The translations under genes and the position numbers were made by a program. The notes beneath the pieces were generated by a model that saw only the letters and a program-made list of their open reading frames with translations, was not told the DNA's origin and did no database searches. Positions 1 through 7,973 of a stretch of DNA of 64,000 nucleotides are shown piece by piece. Source of the DNA: an uncultured Bacillota bacterium (GTDB lineage: Bacteria > Bacillota > Clostridia > Oscillospirales > Oscillospiraceae); contig CANEFX010000006.1 of assembly GCA_947426945.1 (NCBI GenBank), positions 1 to 64,000 on the forward strand. The letters are read 5' to 3'. Within the stretch, counting starts at the first letter, position 1. Every line of letters starts with the position of its first letter.

Positions 1-1563
1 CTGAAGATGGTCAACGGCGTTATCCTGCTGGTGGACGCCGCCGAGGGCCCCATGCCCCAGACCCGGTTTGTGCTCTCCAAAGCTCTGGAGCTGGGCCACA
101 AGGTGATCGTGGTGGTGAACAAGATCGACCGCCCCGACCAGCGGGTGTACGAGGTGGTGGACGAGTGTCTGGAGCTGCTGCTGGATCTGGACGCCACTGA
201 CGAGCAGCTGGACTCTCCCATGCTCTTCTGCTCCGGCCGTCAGGGCACCGCCTCCGTCCAGCCCGATGTGGCGGGCAGCGACCTGAAGCCCCTGTTTGAC
301 ACCATCATTGACTATATTCCCGCCCCTGACGTGGACCTGGACGCCCCCTTCCAGATGCTGGTGTCCTCCATCGACTACAACGAGTTTGTGGGCCGCATCG
401 CCATCGGCCGCATCGAGCGGGGCACGGTGAAGCAGAACCAGGAGATCGCGGTGTGCAACTACCACCACCCCGACGCCGCCCCCCAGAAGGCCAAGGCCAC
501 CGCCCTGTATGAGTTTGACGGCCTGTCCAAGGTCCCCGTGCAGGAGGCCGCCGCCGGCAATATTATCGCCATGAGCGGCATCGGCGACGTGACCATCGGC
601 GACACCGTCTGCGCCCCCGAGCGGGTGGAGCCCATCGAATTCGTTCAGATTTCCGCCCCCACCATTGAGATGACCTTCTCGGTGAACGACTCTCCCTTCG
701 CCGGCCGGGAGGGCAAATTTGTCACCAGCCGCCAGCTTCGGGACCGGCTGTTCCGGGAGACGCTGAAGGACGTGTCTCTGAAGGTGTCCGAGGTGGAAAA
801 CTCCACCGACTCCTTCAACGTGGCCGGCCGGGGGGAGATGTCCCTGTCCATCCTCATTGAGACCATGCGCCGGGAGGGCTACGAGCTCCAGGTCTCCCCG
901 CCCCGCGTCCTCTATCAGGAGGTGGACGGCGTGAAATGCGAGCCCATCGAGCGGGTGGTCATCGACGTGCCCACCGATTATGTGGGGGCCGTCATGGAAA
1001 AGCTGGGCTCCCGCAAGGGGGAATTCGTCACCATGAATCCTGTGGGAAACCGCACCAAGCTGGAGTTCCTGGTCCCCGCCCGGGGCCTGTTCGGCTACCG
1101 CAGCGAGTTCCTCACCGACACCAAGGGCGAGGGCATCATGGCTTCCGTCTTTGACAGCTACGCCCCCGTGAAGGGAGAGATCAGCCGCCGGTCCACCGGC
1201 TCTCTGGTGGCCTTTGAGACAGGGGAGGCTGTCACCTACGGCCTGTTCAACGCCCAGGAGCGGGGAGCCCTGTTCATCGGGGCGGGCACCCCCGTCTACG
1301 GCGGCATGATCGTGGGCGAGTGCCCCAAGCAGGAGGACATCTCCGTCAACGTGTGCAAGAAGAAGCAGCTGACCAACATGCGGGCCTCCGGCTCCGACGA
1401 GGCGCTGCGCCTGGTCACCCCCCGCACCCTCTCCCTGGAGCAGTGCCTGGAGTTTCTGGCCGACGACGAGCTGCTGGAGTGCACCCCGGAGAATCTGCGC
1501 CTGCGCAAGCGCCTGCTGGACCACGGCGCCCGGATGCGGGAGGCCTCTAAGAAAAAAGGATAA
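1..1563 (+). CDS. typA: TypA/BipA ribosome-associated GTPase (5' end outside window)
   Basis: This is the C-terminal part of a translational GTPase of the TypA/BipA family. The reading frame is open from the first base, so the true start lies left of the window. About 520 residues are visible of a family length near 600; the P-loop and DTPGH region are missing. The visible part begins at the end of switch II (VDAAEGPMPQTR), then has the guanine-specificity motif NKID near residue 40 and a G5-like stretch (CSGRQG). Domain 2, the EF-G-like domains and the TypA C-terminal domain (YGLFNAQERG, TNMRAS) follow. TypA binds ribosomes under stress and helps assemble the large subunit. The frame ends with a basic ERRR-like tail (ASKKKG). 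A weak hairpin follows the stop. Confidence 0.95.
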   Translation: MKMVNGVILLVDAAEGPMPQTRFVLSKALELGHKVIVVVNKIDRPDQRVYEVVDECLELLLDLDATDEQLDSPMLFCSGRQGTASVQPDVAGSDLKPLFDTIIDYIPAPDVDLDAPFQMLVSSIDYNEFVGRIAIGRIERGTVKQNQEIAVCNYHHPDAAPQKAKATALYEFDGLSKVPVQEAAAGNIIAMSGIGDVTIGDTVCAPERVEPIEFVQISAPTIEMTFSVNDSPFAGREGKFVTSRQLRDRLFRETLKDVSLKVSEVENSTDSFNVAGRGEMSLSILIETMRREGYELQVSPPRVLYQEVDGVKCEPIERVVIDVPTDYVGAVMEKLGSRKGEFVTMNPVGNRTKLEFLVPARGLFGYRSEFLTDTKGEGIMASVFDSYAPVKGEISRRSTGSLVAFETGEAVTYGLFNAQERGALFIGAGTPVYGGMIVGECPKQEDISVNVCKKKQLTNMRASGSDEALRLVTPRTLSLEQCLEFLADDELLECTPENLRLRKRLLDHGARMREASKKKG

Positions 1564-1572
1564 TTTTACGCG

Positions 1573-1596
1573 GCCCTCCGGAGCTTTTCGGAGGGC
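1573..1596 (+). terminator. Hairpin after typA
   Basis: GCCCTCCG (1573-1580) pairs with CGGAGGGC (1589-1596) across an 8-base loop. No T-run follows, so it could be a weak terminator or an RNA end-stabilising hairpin. Transcription may continue into the next gene, whose start is only 20 bases away. Confidence 0.4.
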
Positions 1597-1615
1597 TGTG
1601 CTCATGGGAGGACAT

Positions 1616-2074
1616 ATGGGAGAAAATATTTTGAAGGTGCTCTGCCCCGGAATCGAAAACGGAACATTTCGCCTGGAGCACACCGGCCGGGGGGAAGACC
1701 GCTCCCCGGAGCTGATCCTGGAAGGTCTTTCTCCACAGGCCAAAACCCTGGCCGTGGTGCTGGAGGACATGAGCCACCCCATCAAGGGCTTTACCCATTG
1801 GGTAATTTGGAACCTGCCCGTCTCAGACCGGATACCGGGGGCCATTCCGGCGGGAAAGGCGGCCCCCGGCGGCGGGGTCCAGGGGGCCGCCTATGGCCTG
1901 CACCGCTACGCCGGGCCCAAGCCGCCCAAGGGGCGGACCCATACCTACCGCTTCACTGTCTACGCCCTGGATTGTACCCTGAACCTGAACAGCGGCGCGC
2001 GGAAGAAGTCCTTTCTCCGGGCGGCGGAGGGGCATGTCCTCCAGAGCGGGAGTATCTTCGGAGCGTTTGAATAG
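1616..2074 (+). CDS. YbhB/YbcL-family PEBP (Raf kinase inhibitor-like) protein
   Basis: The protein has about 152 residues and matches the bacterial phosphatidylethanolamine-binding-protein family. The ligand-pocket segments are visible: RSPELILEG, then LAVVLEDMSHPIKGFTHWVIWNLP, and later YGLHRYAGPKPPKGRTHTYRFTVYALD. These correspond to the family's D-x-D/GFTHW and GPxPPxG-HxY signatures. Bacterial members are small soluble proteins of poorly defined role; binding of small anions or lipid headgroups is the usual suggestion. I chose the ATG at 1616 because GGGAGG lies 5 bases upstream; GTG 1598 and ATG 1604 are in-frame alternatives without a well-placed ribosome-binding site. It is probably transcribed from its own or the typA promoter and ends at a convergent terminator shared with the rubrerythrin gene. 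Confidence 0.88.
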   Translation: MGENILKVLCPGIENGTFRLEHTGRGEDRSPELILEGLSPQAKTLAVVLEDMSHPIKGFTHWVIWNLPVSDRIPGAIPAGKAAPGGGVQGAAYGLHRYAGPKPPKGRTHTYRFTVYALDCTLNLNSGARKKSFLRAAEGHVLQSGSIFGAFE

Positions 2075-2096
2075 AAGAACGCCTGCCAGGGGCGGA

Positions 2097-2145
2097 CAAA
2101 AGCCTCCTTTGCCAAAGGAGCCTTGCCCGCTGCGGAGGGGACAGA
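2097..2145. repeat. Partial copy of a palindromic interspersed repeat
   Basis: CCTCCTTTGCCAAAGGAG followed by a CCTTGCCCGCTGCGGAGGGG-like end. The same end unit appears near 44196-44231 and, degenerate, near 54533-54572. The outer palindrome also appears at 16840-16946 and 44041-44061. Confidence 0.6.
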
Positions 2146-2147
2146 AG

Positions 2148-2171
2148 AAGGGCGGCCATTCGGCCGCCCTT
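2148..2171. terminator. Convergent terminator between PEBP gene and rubrerythrin
   Basis: AAGGGCGGCC, short loop, GGCCGCCCTT: a strong symmetric stem between two convergent genes. The rubrerythrin stop is 6 bases away. Confidence 0.6.
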
Positions 2172-2177
2172 GCTGTA

Positions 2178-2780
2178 TCAGGACCAGGGCGCCATCTCGA
2201 AGCGGACAAAATACCCCTGGGGGTGGCGGCAGACGGGGCAGTGAGCGGGAGCGGCGGTGGCCTCCACCGTCCAGCCGCAGTGGAGGCACATCCATGTGAC
2301 CTCTACCTCAGAGAAGAACAGCTGGTTTTTCTCCATCAGGTCGGCGAACCTGCCGAACCGGTCTCCGTGGGTCTTTTCCACCCGGGCGATGTTCTCGAAG
2401 AGCTTGCCCACCAGAGGGAACCCCTCGCTCATGGCGGTTTTGGCAAAATGGTCGTAGTCGTGCTCCCACTCCTGGTACTCGTTGTGCTGGGCGGCCCGCA
2501 GGTAGTCCAGCACCCCGGAGTAGATGTCTACCGGGTAGGTGCCGTCCACCTTGACGGTCTGGCCGGCGCAGTCCTCCAGGGCGGCGTAGAACTGTTTGGC
2601 GTGGACCCGCTCCTGTTCCGCTGTGAACAGAAACACCCCCTGGACGACGGCCAGCCCCGCCTTATTGGCCACCCCGGCGGCGATGGTGTAGCGGTTGCGG
2701 GCCTGGCTCTCCCCGGCGAAGGCCCGCATCAGATTTTCTCGGGTCTGGCTGTGGAGAAAGGCCTCAGTTTTGTCGGACAT
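2178..2780 (-). CDS. Rubrerythrin (diiron peroxidase)
   Basis: A 200-residue rubrerythrin. The N-terminal ferritin-like four-helix domain carries the expected iron ligands: E in LMRAFAGESQARNRY near residue 24, E-x-x-H in FTAEQERVHAKQF near residues 56-59, E in NEYQEWEHDYDHF near 100 and 103, and a further E-x-x-H in IARVEKTHGDRF. The C-terminal rubredoxin-like domain has two CxxC knuckles (CLHCG and CPVC, about residues 167-186) for one iron. The protein reduces hydrogen peroxide using electrons from NADH via rubredoxin-type carriers, a main oxygen defence of strict anaerobes. The start ATG at 2780 has AAGGAGG 7-8 bases upstream. It appears monocistronic, with a hairpin terminator at its 3' end. 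Confidence 0.95.
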   Translation of the reverse strand: MSDKTEAFLHSQTRENLMRAFAGESQARNRYTIAAGVANKAGLAVVQGVFLFTAEQERVHAKQFYAALEDCAGQTVKVDGTYPVDIYSGVLDYLRAAQHNEYQEWEHDYDHFAKTAMSEGFPLVGKLFENIARVEKTHGDRFGRFADLMEKNQLFFSEVEVTWMCLHCGWTVEATAAPAHCPVCRHPQGYFVRFEMAPWS

Positions 2781-2873
2781 AGTGAAACCTCCTTGCGATA
2801 TTTTTGGATTCCCGCCCGCACGGGCGGGAATCTGGAGATCGCTGTGGGTTCAGTATGTCACAAAAGCTGGAAA

Positions 2874-4034
2874 TTATTCCACGCTGACGGGAATCCGGTT
2901 GTCCCCGTACTGCACATAGTCCACCTGGCTCAGGTCCAGGGGCTGGTCAAAGGCGATGTAGTTACGGAAGACACCCCAGGGCTCGCCGGTGATGGGCAGG
3001 GTGACGGGCCGGGTCTGGACATAATGCCGCATAGCGTCATAATCCTCGGCCTCAGAGAAGAACACCGTGCCGTCCTTCAGCACGATTTTGACGTCCCCGA
3101 AGAAGGGGCCCACTCTGTCATTATCGGGCAGGGAGCAGTCCACCCGGTAGGTCAGGCTCAGGGGGGACAGAGAAAGGGACTGGATGGTGTTGGTGTAGTC
3201 AAACAGCTCGTGGTGCCAGGTAAGCCCTTCGGCCGCCAGGTCGATGGTCTGGGACTGGAAGCTGAGACCGAAGTCAAAGACGAAATCTCCGGTGAAGATG
3301 GGGGTGTACTCCTTGTCGGGGGACTGAATCCACAGGCCGGAGACGGTGAGGGTCTTGGGGACATTGTCGTTGAACTTCACGTCCGTCTCCCCCTCCAGGG
3401 CGTAGAAGGAGAGGACAAACTCCTTGCGGTTGTCAGCGGGGTCGTCGTCGGCCAGGACAGTCTTTAACACATTGTAGCTGAAGTCCGTATAAGCGCCCTC
3501 CGGGACATCCAGGGAGGCTTTCAGTTGGTAATAGCCTTGGGTATCCCCGTCCAGGTCGGGCAGGGCGGTCCCCTCCGGGGCCTCCACCCGCAGGCGGACA
3601 TAGTAGATGTTCTCGTCGGCGATAGCGGCCAGGGGGGTGATGGTGGCCCCGTTGTCGGTGACGGCGGCGGGGAGGTTGGCGGCCGTCTCGCCCAGGGCCT
3701 GCCCCAACTGGTCGAGGGTGTCTATCTGACCCTGAGAGAGGCCGCCCCCTTCTTTAGTAAAGAAGTCTCGGAACAGCTCTCCGGCCCCCAGCATGTGCCC
3801 CGCCGCCAGGGCGGAGACGGACAGAGCGGCCGCCACAGCGGCGGCGGCGAGCAGCCGCGCGGGCTTGAAGCGCCTTACGGACTTGACGGCCTCAATGTTG
3901 TCGATTCTGGTCTCGGTATCAATATTTTTCATGGTAATCTCCTTTATTCTTGTGAGGGAATAGGGGGTGTTTCCGCCCAATTCCACGTCCTCTGCCGGAT
4001 AGCGGTCCAGCAGGTCCGAAATATTACGCTTCAC
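2874..4034 (-). CDS. DUF4179-type anti-sigma factor, membrane-anchored
   Basis: A 386-residue protein starting with GTG and overlapping the upstream ECF sigma gene by 11 bases. Residues 1-55 are cytoplasmic and probably bind the sigma factor. A single transmembrane segment follows at about residues 60-80 (LLAAAAVAAALSVSALAAGH), then a DUF4179-like segment (GELFRDFFTKEGG) and a large extracellular region. Later stretches (EYTPIFTGDFVFDF, LSLSPLSLTY) match the C-terminal beta-rich part of these Clostridia proteins. The overlap and GGAGGGG ribosome-binding site indicate translational coupling with the sigma gene. The likely role is to hold the sigma factor inactive until an envelope signal is sensed. 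The inducing signal cannot be read from sequence. Confidence 0.82.
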   Translation of the reverse strand: MKRNISDLLDRYPAEDVELGGNTPYSLTRIKEITMKNIDTETRIDNIEAVKSVRRFKPARLLAAAAVAAALSVSALAAGHMLGAGELFRDFFTKEGGGLSQGQIDTLDQLGQALGETAANLPAAVTDNGATITPLAAIADENIYYVRLRVEAPEGTALPDLDGDTQGYYQLKASLDVPEGAYTDFSYNVLKTVLADDDPADNRKEFVLSFYALEGETDVKFNDNVPKTLTVSGLWIQSPDKEYTPIFTGDFVFDFGLSFQSQTIDLAAEGLTWHHELFDYTNTIQSLSLSPLSLTYRVDCSLPDNDRVGPFFGDVKIVLKDGTVFFSEAEDYDAMRHYVQTRPVTLPITGEPWGVFRNYIAFDQPLDLSQVDYVQYGDNRIPVSVE

Positions 4035-4575
4035 GGAGAAACCCCTCCCTTGTCAGTGTGTCTTTCAGCTTCATCCGGCCCCGCCGGAGCCTGGTCTTGA
4101 CGGTGGACTCGTTAAGCCCCATCCGGTGGGAAATCTCCTGCACCGTCTGGGCGTAATAGTAGTGGCGCAGGAATATCTCCCGGTCCGGCCCGGGCAGGGA
4201 GTCCACCGCCTGACGGACCAGCCGCCGCTCCACCGCCCGCTCATACTCTCCGGGCGGATCGTCGGGGCCGGGGATGTCCAGAGCGTCCTCCTCCAGGGGG
4301 AGGGTCCGGCTGATCTGCCGCAGCCGGTTTTTGGCCCTGTTCCGGGCCACCGCCCCCAGCCAGGCCTTTACCGAGCCCGGACGCAGGGCCTCCGGCTGGC
4401 CCCAGGCCGCTAGGAACACGTCGGAGACGATCTCCTCCCCGTCCTCCACGGGCATGACGTTTCGCAGGATATGCCACACCACCGCCGAGACGTAGGGGAG
4501 ATAGCGGTCCATCAGCGCCTCCAGCCCGGTGGGATCGCCGGCGCGTATTTTTTCGATCATCGCTTCTTCCCGCAT
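4024..4575 (-). CDS. ECF RNA polymerase sigma factor (sigma-70 family)
   Basis: An extracytoplasmic-function sigma factor of about 183 residues with region 2 (about residues 10-75, including EDGEEIVSDVFLAAW) and region 4 (about 125-175). The region 4 helix-turn-helix reads TVQEISHRMGLNESTVKTRL. The acidic linker DALDIPGPDDPPGEYE separates the two. The downstream overlapping gene is its presumed membrane anti-sigma factor. Three in-frame starts are possible (4620, 4575, 4560). I prefer 4575 because GGGGGTG lies a suitable distance upstream and region 2 alignments begin just after it. Such pairs usually autoregulate; no clear ECF-type promoter was identified. Confidence 0.88.
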   Translation of the reverse strand: MREEAMIEKIRAGDPTGLEALMDRYLPYVSAVVWHILRNVMPVEDGEEIVSDVFLAAWGQPEALRPGSVKAWLGAVARNRAKNRLRQISRTLPLEEDALDIPGPDDPPGEYERAVERRLVRQAVDSLPGPDREIFLRHYYYAQTVQEISHRMGLNESTVKTRLRRGRMKLKDTLTREGFLREA

Positions 4576-4654
4576 AAGGAACACCCCCGAACTGATTTGA
4601 AAGCCGCTTTCACCTATCATATCACGGGCGGGCTCTTTTTGGTTTCACAAACCC

Positions 4655-4682
4655 TTGCATTTTTTTCCTCAGCGTGTATAAT
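4655..4682 (+). promoter_or_regulatory. SigA-type promoter of the nicotinate phosphoribosyltransferase gene
   Basis: TTGCAT, 16-base spacer, TATAAT, with an extended -10 (TGTATAAT). The 5' leader holds two mutually exclusive short stems (GGGGTG/CACCCC at 4696-4713 and GTGTC/GACAC at 4699-4718), the second abutting the AAGGAGG ribosome-binding site. Confidence 0.75.
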
Positions 4683-4733
4683 AGGGTCAAATGAGGGGGT
4701 GTCTTGTCACCCCGACACAAGGAGGCTTTCTCT

Positions 4734-6185
4734 ATGAAAGCGAAAACCAACCTGACCATGCTGTGCGACTTTTACGAGCTGACCATGGCCAACGGCTACT
4801 TCCAGACCGGTTTGCAGGACCGCATCTGCTACTTTGACGTGTTTTACCGCTCTGTTCCAGACAAGGGGGGCTTTGCCATCGCGGCGGGTCTTGCCCAGGT
4901 GGTGGAGTACATTCAGGAGCTGTGCTTTGACGAGGAGGATGTGGCCTACCTCCGGACCAAGGGCTGCTTCAGCGAGGCGTTTTTGTCCTTCCTGCGGGAA
5001 TTCAAGTTCACCGGCGACATCTGGGCCGTCCCCGAGGGCACCCCGGTCTTTCCCAACGAGCCCATCCTCACCGTTCGGGCCCCGGCTATCCAGGCCCAGT
5101 TCGTGGAGACCTTTATCCTGCTCACTCTGAACCACCAGTCCCTCATCGCCACCAAGTCCAACCGCATTGTCCGGGCCGCCGAGGGCCGTCCCGTAGCGGA
5201 GTTCGGCTCCCGCCGGGCCCAGGGGGCGGACGGGGCCCTGCTGGGGGCCCGGGCCAGCTATATCGCCGGCTGCTCCGCTACCGCCTGCACCATGGCCGAC
5301 CAGCGGTACGGCTCCCCCGCCACAGGGACCATGGCCCACTCCTGGGTGCAGATGTTCCCGGACGAATACACCGCCTTCAAGACCTACTGTGAGCTCTACC
5401 CCAACAACGCCACCCTGCTGGTGGACACCTACAATGTCCTGCACTCCGGCGTACCCAACGCGATCCGGGCCTTTAACGAAGTCCTGGTGCCCAAGGGCAT
5501 TACCAAATGCGGCATCCGACTGGACAGCGGCGATCTGACCTATCTGTCCCAGAAGGCCCGGGAGATGCTGGACGCGGCCGGGTTTACCGACTGCAAGATT
5601 GTGGCCTCCAACGCCCTGGACGAGTATATCATCCGGGACCTGGTGCGCCAGGGGGCCCGGATCGACTCCTTCGGCGTGGGCGAGCGGCTGATCACCTCCC
5701 GCTCAGAGCCGGTGTTCGGCGGGGTCTACAAGCTGGCTGCCATCGAGGGGGACGACGGAACCATTATCCCCAAGATCAAGATCAGTGAGAACGCCGCCAA
5801 GATTACCACTCCTCACTTCAAGAAGATTTACCGCATCTTCTCCAAGGACACCGGCAAGGCGGAGGCCGACCTGATCTCCCTCCACGACGAGGAATTTGAT
5901 TTCTCCCAGCCCCTGGAGCTCTTTGATCCGGACGCCACCTGGAAGCGAAAGGTGTACACCGATATCGAGGCCAGGGAGCTGATGGTCCCCGTATTCCGGC
6001 AGGGCGAGCTGGTGTATCAGGTGCCCGACCTCCAGACCAGCCGGGCCTATTGCCAGCGCCAGGTGGACTCCCTCTGGGACGAGGTAAAGCGGTTTGAAAA
6101 CCCCCACAATTACTACGTGGACCTGTCCCAGAAGCTGTGGGACATCAAGCAGGCCCTGCTTAACAGCCACGATATGGCCAGATAA
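4734..6185 (+). CDS. pncB: Nicotinate phosphoribosyltransferase
   Basis: This 483-residue enzyme converts nicotinate, PRPP and ATP to nicotinate mononucleotide, the entry of salvage into NAD synthesis. Diagnostic stretches are MLCDFYELTMANGYF at the N terminus, EFGSRRAQG around residue 155, the active-site region with the histidine that is phosphorylated (TGTMAHSWVQ, about residue 200), and the phosphoribosyl-binding CGIRLDSGDL around 260. FGVGERLITS follows later. Length and motifs fit the Gram-positive type. The ATG at 4734 has AAGGAGG 8 bases upstream; an extra in-frame ATG at 4704 lacks one. It stands alone between a strong promoter and a strong terminator. Confidence 0.96.
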   Translation: MKAKTNLTMLCDFYELTMANGYFQTGLQDRICYFDVFYRSVPDKGGFAIAAGLAQVVEYIQELCFDEEDVAYLRTKGCFSEAFLSFLREFKFTGDIWAVPEGTPVFPNEPILTVRAPAIQAQFVETFILLTLNHQSLIATKSNRIVRAAEGRPVAEFGSRRAQGADGALLGARASYIAGCSATACTMADQRYGSPATGTMAHSWVQMFPDEYTAFKTYCELYPNNATLLVDTYNVLHSGVPNAIRAFNEVLVPKGITKCGIRLDSGDLTYLSQKAREMLDAAGFTDCKIVASNALDEYIIRDLVRQGARIDSFGVGERLITSRSEPVFGGVYKLAAIEGDDGTIIPKIKISENAAKITTPHFKKIYRIFSKDTGKAEADLISLHDEEFDFSQPLELFDPDATWKRKVYTDIEARELMVPVFRQGELVYQVPDLQTSRAYCQRQVDSLWDEVKRFENPHNYYVDLSQKLWDIKQALLNSHDMAR

Positions 6186-6191
6186 AGAATC

Positions 6192-6228
6192 ATCCCCGGA
6201 GCGCTGAAGCGCTCCGGGGATAGGTTTT
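6192..6228 (+). terminator. Intrinsic terminator of pncB
   Basis: A 13-bp perfect stem (ATCCCCGGAGCGC / GCGCTCCGGGGAT) with a TGAA loop followed by GGTTTTTA. Confidence 0.85.
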
Positions 6229-6755
6229 TACAGTTTCTTTTCCAGGCAGACCAGCTGTACATCCGGGATGCCGTTGAACACGCAGGGGACAATCCCCGCC
6301 TCCCAATAGCCCAGGCGGGCATACAGCCGGCGGGCGGCGGCGTTTCTGGCGTTGGTGTCCATCCGGAGGTAGGGACAGCCGCAGGCCAAAGCGTATTCCT
6401 CGTAGAAAGCTACAAATTGTGTTCCGCAGCCCTGCCCGGCAAAGGCCGGGTCCACTACCAGGGTGTGGAGCACCATCACCTGGGCATCCGGAGCCTCCGG
6501 ATACCGCCAGGGGGCTCCGGCGTACTCGGGCACCTGATTCTGGTCAATCTTGGCCGCCGCGGCCACGCTGCCCTCCCGCTCCAGGACGAACAGGGTGCCC
6601 GCCTCCAGGGCGTCCCGGGCGGTCTGCTCGGTGGGGTAAACTCCCCTGATCCAGCCGATAACCGCCCGTCCATTCTCCTCCTCGCTCAAGAGCCGGTCAT
6701 AGATGGCCGCCACCTGTGGAATGTCCTCCAGGCGTGCCTTTCGAATCCCTTCCAT
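6228..6755 (-). CDS. GNAT-family N-acetyltransferase
   Basis: A 175-residue GCN5-related acetyltransferase. The acetyl-CoA pyrophosphate loop is visible as VVDPAFAGQGCGTQF (about residues 100-114), preceded by the strand MVLHTLVVD and followed by LRMDTNARNAAARRLYARLGY, the usual motif B region. The substrate is not predictable; this subgroup often acts on small amines or protein N termini. The start ATG at 6755 has AGGAGG 10 bases upstream. It lies just downstream of the MoxR/VWA pair with a 14-base gap, so it is probably co-transcribed with them. Its stop is opposite the pncB terminator. Confidence 0.9.
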   Translation of the reverse strand: MEGIRKARLEDIPQVAAIYDRLLSEEENGRAVIGWIRGVYPTEQTARDALEAGTLFVLEREGSVAAAAKIDQNQVPEYAGAPWRYPEAPDAQVMVLHTLVVDPAFAGQGCGTQFVAFYEEYALACGCPYLRMDTNARNAAARRLYARLGYWEAGIVPCVFNGIPDVQLVCLEKKL

Positions 6756-6769
6756 TCTATATGCCTCCT

Positions 6770-7969
6770 TTATCTTGTCAGCAGCTTCTTCATGCCCTCT
6801 TCCAGGCCGTCCACCGTGAGGAGGAACATAGGGAACTCCCGGGCGATAACGTCATAGGTCTGGGACCAGTACTCCCCCCAGTCGGGACGGCGGCTGGGGT
6901 TGAGCCAGATAGCGTTCCGGAATCTCCCCTTCAGCAGCCGCAGCCAGTCCATGCCGCACTGAGGGCCCCCCGCCCGGTCTCCGCGGCCGTACCAGCCCCC
7001 CGTCAGCTCATAGGGGGCCATCTGGGCGTCCCCCACCAGGATCAGCTTGTAGTCCCCGGAGATATTGGACAGCACCCAGTCGGTGGGCACGCTGTCCCGG
7101 GTCATGAGGGTAGGGGCATTGTACAGCCGGCCGTAGGGACAGTTGTGGAAGTAGTAGACCTTCAGGTCCTTGAAGTGGCCCGACTTGGACACCGCCTGAA
7201 ACAGGGCGGAGCACAGCTGAGCATAGTAGTCCATGGAGCCCCCCGAGTCCATGAGAAGAAGCACCTTCACCGTATTCTCCCGGGGCCGTTTGTAGCGTAC
7301 CTTAAGCAGGCCTCCGTTGTCCGCCGTGTCCTTGATGGTATTGTCCACATCAAATTCGGTAGGGGGGAGGTCCACCAGGCCGGAAAACTGCCGCAGGTGG
7401 CGCAGCGCCACCTGAAACTGACGGGTGTCCAGGGTGTTGTCCCGGCGGAAGTCCCGAAATTTCCGCTCCCCCGCCACCCGGAAGGCCCGGCGGTGCATGG
7501 ACTGTCCTCCCACCCGGATGCCCTTGGGGGAGAGCCCGGAGTTTCCGAACATGGACATGCCGTGGGTGCCCACCCAGTAACTGCCCCCGTTGTGCTCCTC
7601 GGTCTGCTCCGCCATGCGCTCTTTCAGCATCCGCTCGATCTCCTCCTCGGAGAAACCCATGTTTTTCAGCGCCTGTATCTCGTCCCAGTTGGCGTAATCG
7701 GATAACACCTCCGGCCTGTTCAGCCAGTCTAATAATTCCTGGGATACCTCCTGCTGGAAGGGGACGTCCTTGAAGTACTCCAGAAAGGTGCGGTCAAAGG
7801 CGTCGAAGTCCGCCTCGCTCTTCACCAGCAGACAGCGGCACAGGTGGTAAAAGCCGGTGAAGCTGGCCTCGTGGAGATTTTTGTGCAGCCCCTCCATCAG
7901 CGCCATCCACTCGGTGAGAGAAACCTTCAGGCCGCTGCGCCGGAGCAGATACAAAAAACCGGTAAACAT
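6770..7969 (-). CDS. VWA-domain protein, CoxE-like partner of MoxR ATPase
   Basis: A 399-residue protein with a C-terminal von Willebrand factor A domain. The metal-ion-dependent adhesion motif reads LLLMDSGGSM near residue 235, i.e. D-x-G-G-S instead of the strict D-x-S-x-S, a form common in CoxE-type proteins. The N-terminal 180 residues are helical and resemble the CoxE/YehP-type region that contacts the ATPase. MoxR and VWA proteins act together as metal-dependent chaperones that insert or remodel cofactors or complexes. The start lies 4 bases after the MoxR stop, so the two are coupled. No obvious target enzyme lies nearby. Confidence 0.85.
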   Translation of the reverse strand: MFTGFLYLLRRSGLKVSLTEWMALMEGLHKNLHEASFTGFYHLCRCLLVKSEADFDAFDRTFLEYFKDVPFQQEVSQELLDWLNRPEVLSDYANWDEIQALKNMGFSEEEIERMLKERMAEQTEEHNGGSYWVGTHGMSMFGNSGLSPKGIRVGGQSMHRRAFRVAGERKFRDFRRDNTLDTRQFQVALRHLRQFSGLVDLPPTEFDVDNTIKDTADNGGLLKVRYKRPRENTVKVLLLMDSGGSMDYYAQLCSALFQAVSKSGHFKDLKVYYFHNCPYGRLYNAPTLMTRDSVPTDWVLSNISGDYKLILVGDAQMAPYELTGGWYGRGDRAGGPQCGMDWLRLLKGRFRNAIWLNPSRRPDWGEYWSQTYDVIAREFPMFLLTVDGLEEGMKKLLTR

Positions 7970-7973
7970 TGTC

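Noticed and set aside
2034-3467. Plus-strand frame of 477 codons spanning rubrerythrin and the anti-sigma gene
   Set aside because: It crosses two convincing minus-strand genes and a terminator and resembles no protein family.
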